Positions 1 to 11,905 of a stretch of 64,000 nucleotides of DNA are shown here, one piece after another. Source of the DNA: Atriophallophorus winterbourni (taxonomy: Eukaryota; Platyhelminthes; Trematoda; Plagiorchiida; Microphallidae); contig JACCGJ010008607.1 in the NCBI GenBank assembly GCA_013407085.1, positions 17,367 through 81,366 on the forward strand. Reading direction: 5' to 3'. A program made the translations under genes and the position numbers. Numbering within the stretch: position 1 is the stretch's first letter; every line of letters starts with the position of its first letter. The notes beneath the pieces are model-generated. The model was not told where the DNA came from. It ran no database searches and saw only the letters and a list, made by a program, of their open reading frames with translations.

Positions 1-677
1 CCAAACACCTCAATGATATTTTGATATTTTTTATATCCAAGTACTGAGTTTGAAGAAGAAATTGGCGTTATTCATATAAACGAATTTTAAGCAGTTACAA
101 TAATTACACCATAGATTACATAATTCTCTTTGCCCTTGTATTGCCTTGAGAACTCTAGAATATTTAATAATCAGACAATGGATTACAAAACATATTTTTT
201 CCACAGGATTTGAAGTCCTTTGGATTTTTCAATCTATACAAGTTAATTCGAGGATTTTGATAGCATGGAAATGCATCAAAATTAATAATAACCATAAGAT
301 GGTAGAAAATTTAAAAAATATCCGTGTATAAAAACAAGATAAGCAATTACATTAAACAGTATATAAGTATTCGGGAAACGAATAATTCAATCAAATTTTT
401 TTTTAATTTCGTTTAAAGATCATTCAAGCTAGTGGAGTGAGCAACGGTAAAAGGTTAACTGTTCCAAGTGAAACAGAAACGACCAGAATAAAAATACCTT
501 CTACAGTTTAGGCTGGAAAGTAGGAGTGGTTCGTTGTGTCTTACTTGATCGCAAACGTTAACAGTTTCTAATTAAAAGCGAAATACATTTTCTGACAAAT
601 ATGAGAAAAAATAGGAAAACTCTTGAACAATTTTGATAGCAATGCATGAAATATCGATGATATTTCTTTTTTGAGTC

Positions 678-2781
678 TTGTTGTTTTTGGCCTCCTTCGT
701 TCAATGTCGACCATGGATGTACATCACAATCGCATGAATGTTCATGTTCTACAGCTTTTTGAAGGACTAAATAGTCTGATTCGGGAGGAACAATTTCTTC
801 CGCAGCACTGGCAACGAAAGTCAGAACTCGGTTGTATTGCATCAGTTGGACGCCGGCGGCGTGATCTGCGTTCAGCATCCAAGAGCTTTATATGCTCCTC
901 CACAGTTTGCGGACGACGCTTTACACAATGCCTCCAATGTGAGCGGTCTAGATCAAGTTCTTCCCAACTCACCGGGTCAATGCCAAGAGCTTTCATATCT
1001 CTTTTGCAAACGCCTTTGTACCGCAAGTGCGATCTGCCCAATGGTTGGCTTCCTAGTTGCAACTCACCATAGAGTAGATCTTTCTGAATACGACCATTTT
1101 CCATTCTGTAGACATGACCAAGCCACCGCAGGTGGCGCTGTCGCAATAGGGTGAACATGCTCTGTAGACCAGCTTTTGAAAGCACTTCAGCATTAGTCAC
1201 CCTGTTCATCCACGAAATGTTCAAGATACGACGGATGCTTCGTAGATGGAAAGCATTCAGCTTCCGTTCGTTTCTCGCGTGGGTGGTCCAGGTTTCACTG
1301 CGGTACAGTATAGAATTTAGTTCGCACGCGCTGTATACAATCATCTTTGTCTTTATAGTCAGCTTGCAGTTACCCCAAACACGAGAGGTCAAACGGGACA
1401 GAATGACAGCTGCTGTAGCAAGCCGCTTATCAATCTCCGTGACTAGCGAGAGGTTATCCGCAATAGTTGAACCAAGGTATGTGAACTGAGGTACTGATTC
1501 AAGCTGACAGTTTCCAACAGTGATGATGGGATGCGATAAAGTCCCTTGACCAAGGACTTTGGTCTTGCTCATGCTGATTGTTAGACCAAAGTCTTTGCAT
1601 GCCGACGTAGAACAGTCCATTAGCGACTGGAAGTGCTCTCGGGAGTGAGCAATAAATTCTACAGCAGTTCATGGATTAGCACATTTTGTGCCTTGGTTTG
1701 GGCTCTCAACCGGTTCAGGTTGAAAAGCTTTCCATCACTTTGCATTTGCGTATGTAAATGCCTTCTGTCCTCGTCCCGAAAGCGTGCTTCAGAAGCAGAG
1801 TAAAGAAAATGCCGAACAGCGTGGGAGCAAGAACACAACCTTGCTTGACGACTCGGCGAATTTCAAAGGCTTCTGAGCTGAAACCGTTAAAATGAACTAA
1901 GCCCTTCATGCCTGAGTGGAACGAAATAAGGAGCTTGAGCAGTCTTGGGGGGCAGTCTATCAAATCAAGCATTTTGAAAAGACCCTCCATGCTGACGTAG
2001 TCGAATGCCTTCGTTAAATCAATAAAAACAGCGTATAATGACATACGCTGTTTCCGACACTTTTCTTGAAGTTGTCTCAGGGAGAAAATCATGTCAACGG
2101 TTGATCTTCCCTTGCGGAAGCCACATTAAGATTCGGAGTAAATTCTATCAGCTAAAACTTGTAGCCGGATCTGTAAGACTTTGGGAAACAATTTGCCTAC
2201 AACATTCAGAAGGGAGATTCCTCTGCAATTGTTGCAGTCGCCTCTATCTCTTTATTTCTAAATAGCGTGATGAACTTTGTGTCTCGTATCTCTTGTGGGA
2301 CACACTCCTCCTGCCAGCACTGGAGAAGCAAATGGTGAAGAGGTTGTAATAATGCTGCTCTACAGCATTTGATGAGCTCAGGTAGAATTCCGTCGTCACC
2401 AGGGGTCTTTCCATTCGCCAATCGGTCCATTGCCCTATTGAGCTCATCAAGATTAGTGGGAGTATCTAGATATTCAATAGTCGGCAACCGCTCGACATTT
2501 TCAAGTACATGTGGTAAAACCGTACTGTCCATAGAGTAGAGAGAGGAGAAGTGCTTTACCCATCTTTCCATGTGCTGAGTTTTGTCCACAATCGGGTCAC
2601 GAGATACAGACTTAATTGGAGCCGTTTTAAGTTTGTTTGGACCAAAGGCTCTCTTGATCCCATCATACATACGAGTGGGGTTGTCTTGCTGAACTCGGCT
2701 GTGAAGGCTTTTGCAAAGTGCGCAGCTAGATTAGATTCGCGCATGCAGGTGACGTTTATCCTAGGCTTACCAGACATTTGA
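678..2781 (-). mobile_element. LINE (non-LTR retrotransposon), 5'-truncated decayed copy A
   Basis: Read on the minus strand the frames give, in order, a pre-RT linker (2670-2206, DELNRAMDRLANGKTPGDDG), an RT palm (2092-1715, FIDLTKAFDYVS then VKQGCVLAPTLFGIF) and the C-terminal region (1620-742, FTYLGSTIAD, RSIRRILNISW, RHLRWLGHVYRMENG), ending in a Cys-rich tail. Several frameshifts separate these blocks and the FADD catalytic stretch is lost. The 3' end is a CAACAA-like run near 680-690. Other fragments of the same family lie at 3.0, 14.5, 17.6, 18.5, 20.4, 45.0, 49.4 and 58.6 kb. Confidence 0.88.
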
Positions 2782-3049
2782 GTCTTGTATCATTGGGATT
2801 TGTGATACAATTTATTTTCACATGCACATATTTGCCAAAATTGTCTGTTCAAAATTGCCAATTAATTTAAGTATGTTGCACACGATAGCTTTATGACCAC
2901 ATATTTTTATGCGGTTAGATTAACAAGTAAATACATTTCCCATAACTTTAAATAAACTTTTAGTACACGATTGCTTAATATTGTGTGTCAGGTCTCCACT
3001 TGATTCCGTATGGTAGCTTACAGCTTTCACTCTTGAAAACATGAATTCG

Positions 3050-3965
3050 GATATGTTGTTGTTGGCCTCTTTCGCTCGATGTCGACCATGAATGTATATC
3101 ACAAGCGCATGATTTTTCATGTTTCACAGCTTTTTGAATGACTAAACAGTTTGATTCTGCAAGAACAATCTCTCCCAGAGAGTTCGCATCGATACGCAGT
3201 ACTCGGTCAAACTGAATCCGTTGCACGCCGGTGGCGCGATCTGAATTCATCAAGCAGTAGCTGTATATGCTACTCCACAGGTTATAGACGACGCATTACA
3301 CACTGTCTCCAAATAAAACCGTAAAAAACAAGTTCTTTCCAACTCGAAGGGTAAATGGCAAAAGATTTCAGATCACTTTCGCAATCGAATGTGTACCAAA
3401 CGCGTGGCGATAGATCAAATTCTTGATTTTAAAGTAGATATTTTGGAATACAACCATGTTCCATTGATGTACAACCGACCTCGCAAACCTTGTCGGCGCT
3501 GTCGTAGTAGAGTGAACATGCTCTGTAAACTAGCATTAGAAAGCACTTCAGCATTCGTTGTTTTGCCTATCCATGATATGTTCAAGATACGATGGATGCG
3601 TTGCAGATGAAAAGCATTCGGCTTCCGTTTCTGGCTTGCGTGAATGGTCCAGGTTTCAATGCCGTACAGTAAAGCATTTAATACGCACGTCCTTTATACC
3701 ATCATCGTTGTATTTACAGTCAATTTGTGGTTATCCCATACACGAGAGTTTAATCGAGGCAAAATGACAGCTGCTCTGCCAATCCGTCTATCAATCTCCG
3801 TGTCTAGCGAGAGGTTATGCCCGATGGTTGAACCAAGATAAATGAAATGATCTACTGGTTAAAGCTAACGGTGTTTTAACAGTGATGTTTGGTGGTGATA
3901 CAATTCCATCACCAAGGATTTTGATCTTGTTCATGCTGATTGTCAGTGCAAACTCTCTGCATGAT
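3050..3965 (-). mobile_element. LINE copy B, 3' region, heavily decayed
   Basis: It shares with copy A the 3'-terminal block (CDIHSWSTSSERGQ on the minus strand) and the plus-strand complement of the LGH(V)/RRIL region (3480-3840). The end toward 3965 matches the CKDF-LTISMSK segment. Indels are frequent and no frame is intact. Confidence 0.72.
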
Positions 3966-4604
3966 TAAATCGGATATACGCACAATATTCATACCACGCG
4001 TTAGGAAAATTTAGTACAAATGTTGTATAATCGGATGCCTTTGTTCAAATCTCCATTGTGACATTACCTCACTGAACAACATTGATTTCTGCTCTCCGTT
4101 AAGGAAAGCCAATTTTTTAAACAGGTTTATCTCAGAGTACAGCAACTAGGATGTTCGTCTTTCAAGCAACGACTTTGAAAACGAGTCCAAATGATTGCCA
4201 GCAATTCTGAAAGTTGACCTCATGGATGAATCCGAAGGCCATTGACAATTTTTTTTATGAAAAGCGGAGGGTGTTGTGGTTAATGTTGTATCCAGTGCCA
4301 CTGGAGGCTCTGTGACCAGCGTACTAGGACATGACATAAGGGTATCTTTTTATCACCACATTCATACACTAGAACATGGCATACTACAAACCATACACAT
4401 GGGTGGACAACCGATAATCATAAATGTTTTAATGTAGATTTGCACTGTTCAATCATTCTAAATGCTACGGAGCATGAAACCTTCATGCGCTTGTGATGAT
4501 ATCTTCCTGGTTGAAATCGAGTGAAGGAGGACAACAACAGGTGTAGAAACACTCGCCAAATGTTTTGTACAGTTTAACTAAACAATCAATAATTGTGACG
4601 CGAT
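3966..4604. other. intergenic, nothing recognised
   Basis: I see no supported gene, RNA or clear repeat between the decayed LINE and the GH27-like 3' end. Confidence 0.5.
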
Positions 4605-7600
4605 TCAATTACTGATATGAATAGCCAACGAGAAACGAAATAATATTATCAAAATTTTATTTAGCATTTTTTTAAATTTGTTTTTCACCAGATAAATTGC
4701 AACTCCTCCAAGCGGCACGGTTAAACTCATAGAGTCCCAAACTCGGATTCTCACAACTCTCTTTCTCACAACTTTATGGAAAACGTCAATGAGCTTGTAG
4801 AAATTGCGATTTTGGCGAACGTTGTCCATGTACACCACGAACATGTTGATCTGTTCTGTATGCTCTACGTTGTCTGTATTCCACAATACGAGTGCATATT
4901 CCTCATGGCGTCCAGTCAGTCTGCGTGACCAAAACTGAAAATGGTAAGATGAAACGTTTAGGAAGATTATTGAAGAATGTTTACTGAAAATATCCATTTA
5001 AATGTCTTGTAGATGTAACACAATGTTTGAAATCTTTGTGAGTATTGTAGCTTTGTTGTAACCCTTAGCATTACTGTTATTTTCAATAATTGTTCTGCAT
5101 TTGTTTGCCATATTGTTGTATTTTTAGGATTAAATTAACGAAGCATTTACATGAGATCATAACACATACGGTCTTTAAGAATGGGAACAAATGGATGTTT
5201 GGATTTTCAGCGGATTTTCAGCAAACCGATTATTTATCGATAAAGATTTACGAAAAATTTATTAGACCGATGGTTGCCGAATATTGGTATCAGGCTAAAT
5301 CTAAAACATCCTACAACATTGAAAAATATGTGAAAAAAGTTAATACTAACCACGTTGATTTCAAATCTGATTTTAGATCTTTTCTTGTTCCTAATCGGAA
5401 GGTTTAGAAATTCCGTTTCTATTGTAATACTTTTTATGCTAAACCACAGTCGTTTCAAATATATTATTATTCACGGAAAACGTTACAGTCGTATATGCGA
5501 CTTGAGTACACAAACCGTAGAGCTAACCGCTAGTAACAGATGTGCAATTTTGTATCGCCTAATTCCAGATCGACCTACTGTTTCATATAAAAACAGACTC
5601 TTTATACTGGATATCAAACCTCAAGGCAAATTCATTCAAATAGGGTAAATTTATCAAAATAAAATGTCATAGTGAACATTCGAATGTGAGAAAATTAAAG
5701 CAGATTAAACCAGAAAGAAATTTTATCTGTTAAATAACAATTGATGGATTTTAAGTAAGCAAATGATTTTGATTCGGTAGATAATTAAAAGCAATGAATT
5801 TAGGTATCGGTCGTGAACACCGGAGAAACCAGAGAAATTTTTCTAATTTTGAATTCAAACTTGGACATTATTTGTGAAAGCAAACATGTTTAATCTCATG
5901 TTCACGAACGAAGTATGTGAATGCGTTTGAACGTACGGGGTTGAAACATCCATTTTGCGGCTTACAAGGGCTTGACCACCTGTCGTCTATTAAGAAGAAG
6001 AAGAAGAATTCCGTTTCAAGATTTGTTTTATATATACATACTACTTAGTGAGCAACCAAGTAACTAACTAACTTGAATTTTGTTACATCGTTTTTTTCAT
6101 CGATTGATCAGAATTATTTACATGCAATTGCATCGTACATCGCACGACCGGTTTCGTGCTTTTTACAAGTATCAGGTAAGGACAGTACGACCACTATCTG
6201 CATGGCTTGATGTAAGTTACAGATGGCAAGTCGAACTTGCAATAGGACAGTCCAGTTTCAAAATAACATTTGCATGCATCTTTATGATAACATGCATAAT
6301 CTAGAACTCAACCATATTCAGATATAAAATACGTAGAAACAATAGTTTAGCACTTATACTAAGTACGTGAGCACCTAATCACTAAAACGCAATCTTTCTA
6401 CACACTGTGCGAAGAGTAGTAAAGATATCCACTATCCCTAATCGCTACAGTGGCCGGACATAAGAATAGCAATGAAAGATGAACGAAAGTGACAAGTAAC
6501 GTACTGTCACTGCATGATTGTTACAGATAGCTATCGGCATCAACCCGCTAATATCTTGATTGATCCGAATACAAATCGACAAATCGATTTCTTCTGGGTC
6601 CAGTTGCTCCAGGTCACCAGTTAACATCACTGGCGAGGCAAGCATGCTTCGCATCACTAATTCCATTGTGATGTGTTGTAGTTGGTTTGTCTCCGTCATT
6701 ATTTTAATCGGTCCAAGATCAAACCAGAAACCTTTGCCACCGTTTGATCTCAGCAAGTTGGCTCGATTTATCCAATCACCCATCTCTTCAGATGAGAACA
6801 AATTTTCAAGTGTTGAGTGCAATCGCCAGGAATCACAACCTTTCAGCAAATCCTCAGGATCAGCATCGTTCCAACCTATATTATTTAAAACATTTTTTCC
6901 GCTCACATCATAGGCGATCTGTATCTTTAGGTCTAGCTGATCCAATAAATTTCGCGTGCGAGAGAAACCATGAATACGTTTGAGATCGTCTTTAAAACAA
7001 CCGGAAATCTTGACAAGATCCAACTTCATGACATTCAACTCCGCATTCAATTGTGCTTCGTTGTAACACATGTTGTCGAAACGCATACCAAGTTTAAAAC
7101 CACGTTCATGTGGATAGTCACTGAGATCCGCCATTCCCTAAAAAATATATTTGGATAATTTGTGGATAAATGAATTTTTGAAACTTTCCGATTTAACTGA
7201 TGGTAGAATGAAGCTTAGCTGATGATGTCATACAGCGTGATTACGAAACAACATTAAAAAATCAACATTAGCTCGGCGAACACCATTTTAGCAACAGAAA
7301 CACCTGTTCGACTGATGAAGGGTCAGACTAATTGCGATTATATTTCTTCTGCAATTTTGTGTTTGAATAAAAGTCAAAATAAACATGACAATAGGTTTCC
7401 TGAAATCCGTGTGAGGTATTTTGATAGCAGAATAAGAAAATGAATAGAAATCATTCCGCGTATTGTTAGGAGAATTTACGTCCATTTGGAATCATGACTT
7501 GGCAAATGTGTTTTGTGTGATTCTTAGCCAGGGATAATGTGTTGATTTTAACGAATATCTGCCTTTCAAAACTGTGAAATCAATATCCAGTAAAAACATT

Positions 7601-8543
7601 TCAACGACGCGCAATGTTGTCCATCTTAAACTTTGTTAAGAGTTATATTGAAGGGAGCAGTTTAGAATTTAAATTATCTTGTATCTGTGATTTCTCTGAA
7701 ACGCCTTACCATCAGAAATTTTGGAACCACTTATTGTTGACCATAATCTACTGAAAAATAACAGTGCTTCCTTTGTACACGCGCGTGTGGAAAGCAATTT
7801 AACCACAATACAATTTCGACTTAAATTCCCTTGGGGATGTGAGACCACATTTCACGGGGTGTGAGATGCTTTTTCAGTTTTTGTCTTGCCTTAAGTGTTG
7901 TTATTCTCTGCTGATTCATTGTCGATTTTTAGCGTATTCTTTGTTCGTTGAGTAATCATTTCTATTACGTATTTCCATAAAAAGCGCACAAGAGCATATC
8001 CAACTATTTCAGGGATGCCGGCATTTAAAAATTTGGAAACCGCTGCTCTACGGCATTGTCAAGCTAACTGCTCATTTACCACAAGGTTACAATCTAAAAT
8101 CTGGTGTACGCTGCGTAATCGAACATTAAATCACCATTTGTCACAACGCACACAAACGCACCAGAGCACATAAATATTAAAATCACTACCCGAAATAAAC
8201 TTACCGATGGGAAACTCGGCATTTGATAAGTCATTGTATCCCCAATTATCATATGATTTCGTAAGATTCCAACACACGTTGATAATTATCATTCGATACC
8301 CAGCATCACGCAGCTTGCTAGAGATTAGCTTTGCTGCAATATTTTAATATTTCCTTCGCTAACACATCTGTGTGGGCAGCGGGTGCAGTCGAACCGGCAA
8401 GTTGATTCGCTCTCGGTGACGTAACCCATCACGGGTCTTGGAGCTTCTTGTTGCTGATCGACCTGAGTACAATCGAGCAAGTATAAGCGATTGAGCACGA
8501 AAATAGCTAGGAAGTACGCGCAGTTAACCGTGTTTCGAAACAT
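4605..8543 (-). CDS. GH27-like (alpha-galactosidase/NAGA family) secreted protein, catalytic residues lost
   Basis: Three exons read on the minus strand: 8543-8205, 7137-6505 and 4934-4605, about 434 codons against 429 in human GLA. Exon 1 begins with a hydrophobic signal peptide (MFRNTVNCAYFLAIFVLNRL) and keeps the family's N-terminal cysteine pattern (MGY..., TCRFDC, RCVSEG) and a DAGY motif. Exon 2 aligns throughout with the GH27 barrel (RGFKLGMRF, LVKISGC, CDSWR, IRINQD). Exon 3 is the C-terminal beta domain (FWSRRLTG). Intron 2 has a GTACGT donor and TTTTCAG acceptor, and the spacing from INQD to the tryptophan equals that of human GLA. The family nucleophile Asp170 (KFDGC) is Ser here, acid/base Asp231 is Thr, and Asp92/Asp93 are Asn/Val. 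This therefore looks like a pseudoenzyme. Frame offsets near 8338 (one base short) and at the 8205/7137 junction (one base extra) mean either consensus errors or a pseudogene. A TTCTGTTACAG acceptor lies 5 nt before the ATG, suggesting a 5'UTR intron or a trans-splice site. Confidence 0.82.
4935..6504 (-). other. intron 2 of the GH27-like gene
   Basis: This 1570-bp phase-0 intron runs from GTACGT to TTTTCAG. It contains an unrecognised plus-strand open frame (5090-5407, 105 codons, probably chance). At about 5920-6008 a segment ends in repeated GAA units, resembling a LINE or SINE 3' tail. Confidence 0.7.
7138..8204 (-). other. intron 1 of the GH27-like gene
   Basis: This 1067-bp interval lies between a GTAAGT donor and a T-rich TTTTTTAG acceptor on the minus strand. 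No coding similarity or repeat was recognised inside it. The exon phases on either side differ by one base, as noted for the gene. Confidence 0.6.
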
Positions 8544-8782
8544 GAATTCTGTAACAGAAAATCAAGTAATTAATTGAAATATGTTTGGGACCGATCATGT
8601 ATTCATAATCAGAAGACATTTGTATGCAAACGGTTGGAGCAGTTTTTGGGTAACGATTCATTTGTGACGCAGAAGCTGCGTCAGACTGTGGGTGTTAAAG
8701 GCACCTCATAAACGACCAATAGCATCTTAAATCAGGTTTTCATATTTATGACGTTAACAAAGGGATAACTATCCGTTCGACC

Positions 8783-9180
8783 ATGGGACATTTTAAGGGT
8801 AAGACATCTTTATCAAGCACCACGAATATCGTCTACAAAATCCAATGTAAATGTTTTCATGGTGTTCACATCGGACAAACTTCCGGAAAACTGCAGAGCG
8901 AGGAATCAAGGAATATCGTAAGTGTATTAAAAGGCAGCCCCGAGAAGCACTGGAATAGCAAGTCCTCAATCACCATTGAGAGAACATAAAGTAGATATCG
9001 ATCACAATGTTAATTCGGAAAAATGTTGAAGTGTTGAAACACGGTATCAAACAGTAAAGCGAGCATTCGCATGGTGATGCTGTCGAAATTACTGAAGCCC
9101 GTCGGTTTGTTGTCATTATGGTGGATGGAGTAGAGATCTCTTAAATCTGGCGCTCAGCTCTGATGTAACGCAAGTAGCTT
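8783..9180 (+). mobile_element. Penelope-like element remnant, GIY-YIG endonuclease region
   Basis: The translation contains NIVYKIQCKCFHGVHIGQTS, the pattern of the GIY-YIG nuclease at the C-terminus of Penelope-like elements (NVVYKI-C, then YIGQT). A following SPLREHKVDIDH fits the conserved 'H...H' portion downstream. Frameshifts and stops make it non-functional. It lies just upstream of the GH27-like gene's first exon, on the opposite strand. Confidence 0.7.
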
Positions 9181-11734
9181 AAATTCTAGTTATACTCAAT
9201 ATTTCATAAGGTTTTTGTTATTTTCAAAATATAGTTTCACCGTAACCCCATTAGTTCTGCACCTTTACAGATGCGAGTCAGTGTCAACCGACCTTGAACG
9301 GGTTCACTTTTATCAGCTGGATGAGAATACTCACTGTTCTTGACAAATCGATCACTGATCCTGGTCATGCTTTCGTGACCTTACCCATTATAGGTTTATT
9401 ATAGGTTGCTCACTCGGTTAAACCAAAACAGAGGGCGTGGCTGGAATACTATTAAGCTATGTTCCCCGTCTTGGCTATCACCTTTGTTCTGGTGAAGTTT
9501 CTATGTCAGAAGTGAAACGTTACCAAAAATCAGCTCTAATCAATCGCATACAAATTTCTTTCGATTAAAAAAATTAAGTCACATCCCCGAGAAAATGTGC
9601 TTTAATAGAACGGAGAACACTCAACAATTCGAGATTAAAGTTGGATGTTATTGATTTATTGCACCTAGATCAGTGGTTTTCAGTTGAGAACCGATAACTG
9701 AGCACTTCAAGAGCTCCCGCATACCGAAATTGTTGAGCGCTGTTTCAGCTTGGTCATAATTGTTTGTCATTTAACACACACAAGTGAAATGCATTACTTT
9801 GGTAAGAATTATCGCAGACTAATTGATTGGGAACTGAAAGCTTTGTAAGAAGCTCTGTGTGAAACGTTCATTGGGCTTCTTTGAGTAGTACAAAAATGAA
9901 GAGCATTATTCCCAACCAGGTTGTGTAGGTACAATGCAGCTAATTATTAAATATCTGTCGATGAACCTTCTAACTGTTGTCATCAGCAGTACTACAGATG
10001 ATGAGGTCTAGATTCTTGTAACAACTTCATACACGGAATAGCCTAGCGTGCAATTGGGAAGAGCATTCACGAAGTGTGTTAATCACTAGCATTCCTACTA
10101 TATGCAAAACACTACCCACCGGCACAAAACAACAACAGGAATTACCCAAACAAGCGACGACAACATTCGCGCACTTCTGATAATTTGCGTTGCGAAAGGA
10201 TAGCGTCAGAACGGTTTGGTCGATGACAGCCCGATACGATGAGAAGATGAACAACGTCAGCCGCTATCTAACCCTATGAAGGATAGTCAACCGAGTGCAA
10301 ACTGGTGAGGGCTTGAATGGAACAGGTTGGCAGGTAAAGGACTATCAACAAAAAACATGTCGAGGCCAGTGACGTGATTACAAGATTTGTCTTTATAAGA
10401 TAGGTCAGCGTTTTGCTCTTTGGCACGTTGGTGATAAACGCGTTTAATCAGGATTTTAGCGACAGGTTTACCCTAGAATTCGGTTGGGTGGTAATCCATA
10501 GGAAGGTAAGAAACGCCGGGCTGTCGTGGTTAATGCTCGGTAGAGTGTCCCCTACCACGCGTAAAACAACGTTATAACAGGCAAGGTGATTACGCCTCAA
10601 TAGATCTGTTGTAATTCCTCATCATAGTTGCACCATGTGCTTCAGGTTTGATGAATAATATCACTCACCACGAAAACACGAGAATCTTGGTAACGAGACT
10701 CCGAAATTTTACTTAAAGACGACTGTGTCTCTGACATGTTGTAAACGAGATTATCTTGAACGATGAAATTGGATGACATTAGTACACCTACTGAGATGGT
10801 AACATGTACACATACCCTTCATCGATACGTACCAAGCTGACGGTCAGCTTTAATTTCGCGTTAGATTTGGAATTATCTAAGTCTAAATGTGTTTTTGAAA
10901 GTCCATGAATGAGCACATTTGAGCGCAAGCTCATCCGAGGTGAACTAATTATGACATTCCGAGTAATCCATTCGGCAGCAAACCGTCTCGGATACCTTTT
11001 CAAAATTGGATCTAATCTTCTCACACGCAGACATAATCTCACACTTGAAATCTCGCGTTTTCACTTAAAGTGACGTCGAACATATTTTTTCGCGCATGCT
11101 TTCCCTGGAACTGTTTACCTATAGAAATTGTTCCTCCCAGAATAGAATTACTTCAAAAGAAAGAAAAGTTCCAAACTTTTATGTTGAATAATACTGAGTT
11201 GGCAACAGTTTACTGAAAACTATCATTACTTCCGTTATACGCACGTTCGAAAAAACAAAGTTATCCAATATACATTTCTGCCCGAAAATTCCCCACTTCC
11301 AGTCAAATTTAGAAATATTTTCACTCATAGTTATAACCACAAGAATCGAAACATGATAACACGATTCATTTGATTTTAAAATATATCCTGTGGGATTGTA
11401 CAGCTACTCGCTTTTTATCAACATAATTCTTGAATCTCTGTTAAAAAGTCTTAAATTTCCAGCTCAATCTTTTAATACCCCATTCTCATTTATTTATGTT
11501 TACACTGTTTACAACACCCCAGATTACAGTATTAAAGGAAATGTAAGAAATGAACGTATATACCAAGTAGACTATGTCAAATGTAGGGCTAACGAATGTT
11601 GTTGTTCTTACTTTAAACATCGCCATGTAAGGCAAGTCCACCATAACTGATGTAGGCAGTTCCAAAATTATATATCACACACGGCTAGAAAATGGCACCC
11701 ACATTCAATCGGTGAACTTGGTATTTAGTCGGAT
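9181..11734. other. intergenic, nothing recognised
   Basis: AT-rich sequence with short open frames only (for example 10027-10254 and 10788-11042 on the minus strand) that show no recognisable domain. Confidence 0.45.
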
Positions 11735-11905
11735 AGGGTATGCCCGCGTCTCACTTACTCAACACACTCTTAAAACAAGAGTCTTAGTCGATGTGTTTCG
11801 GTAGACACAATTTTGAAAATGTAAATAATATCGCGCCTGCTTTCGGTAAAGTCGCATATACCCATAGCTCACAATCTTCCGGTGTACGGAACATCGTAAA
11901 GACTC
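11735..11905 (+). repeat. dispersed repeat family 2, copy 1
   Basis: This segment is similar along its length to 63115-63290. Shared stretches include AGACACA..TTTT, TCGCGCC, AAAGTC.CATA.ACCCA and a GTGCACGGAACAT-like block. The nature of the repeat is unknown. Confidence 0.55.

Noticed and set aside
5090..5407. 105-codon plus-strand frame inside intron 2 of the GH27-like gene
   Set aside because: No recognisable domain, AT-rich composition like the surrounding intron, and no splice or promoter support.
7195..7240. CTGATGA followed by CGAAAC, resembling a hammerhead core
   Set aside because: No stem I or stem II complementarity could be drawn and no second copy exists.
8334..8365. 32-nt GT...AG interval in exon 1 of the GH27-like gene, a possible micro-intron
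   Set aside because: Removing it would delete the conserved CVSE cysteine region and would not restore the frame into exon 2.
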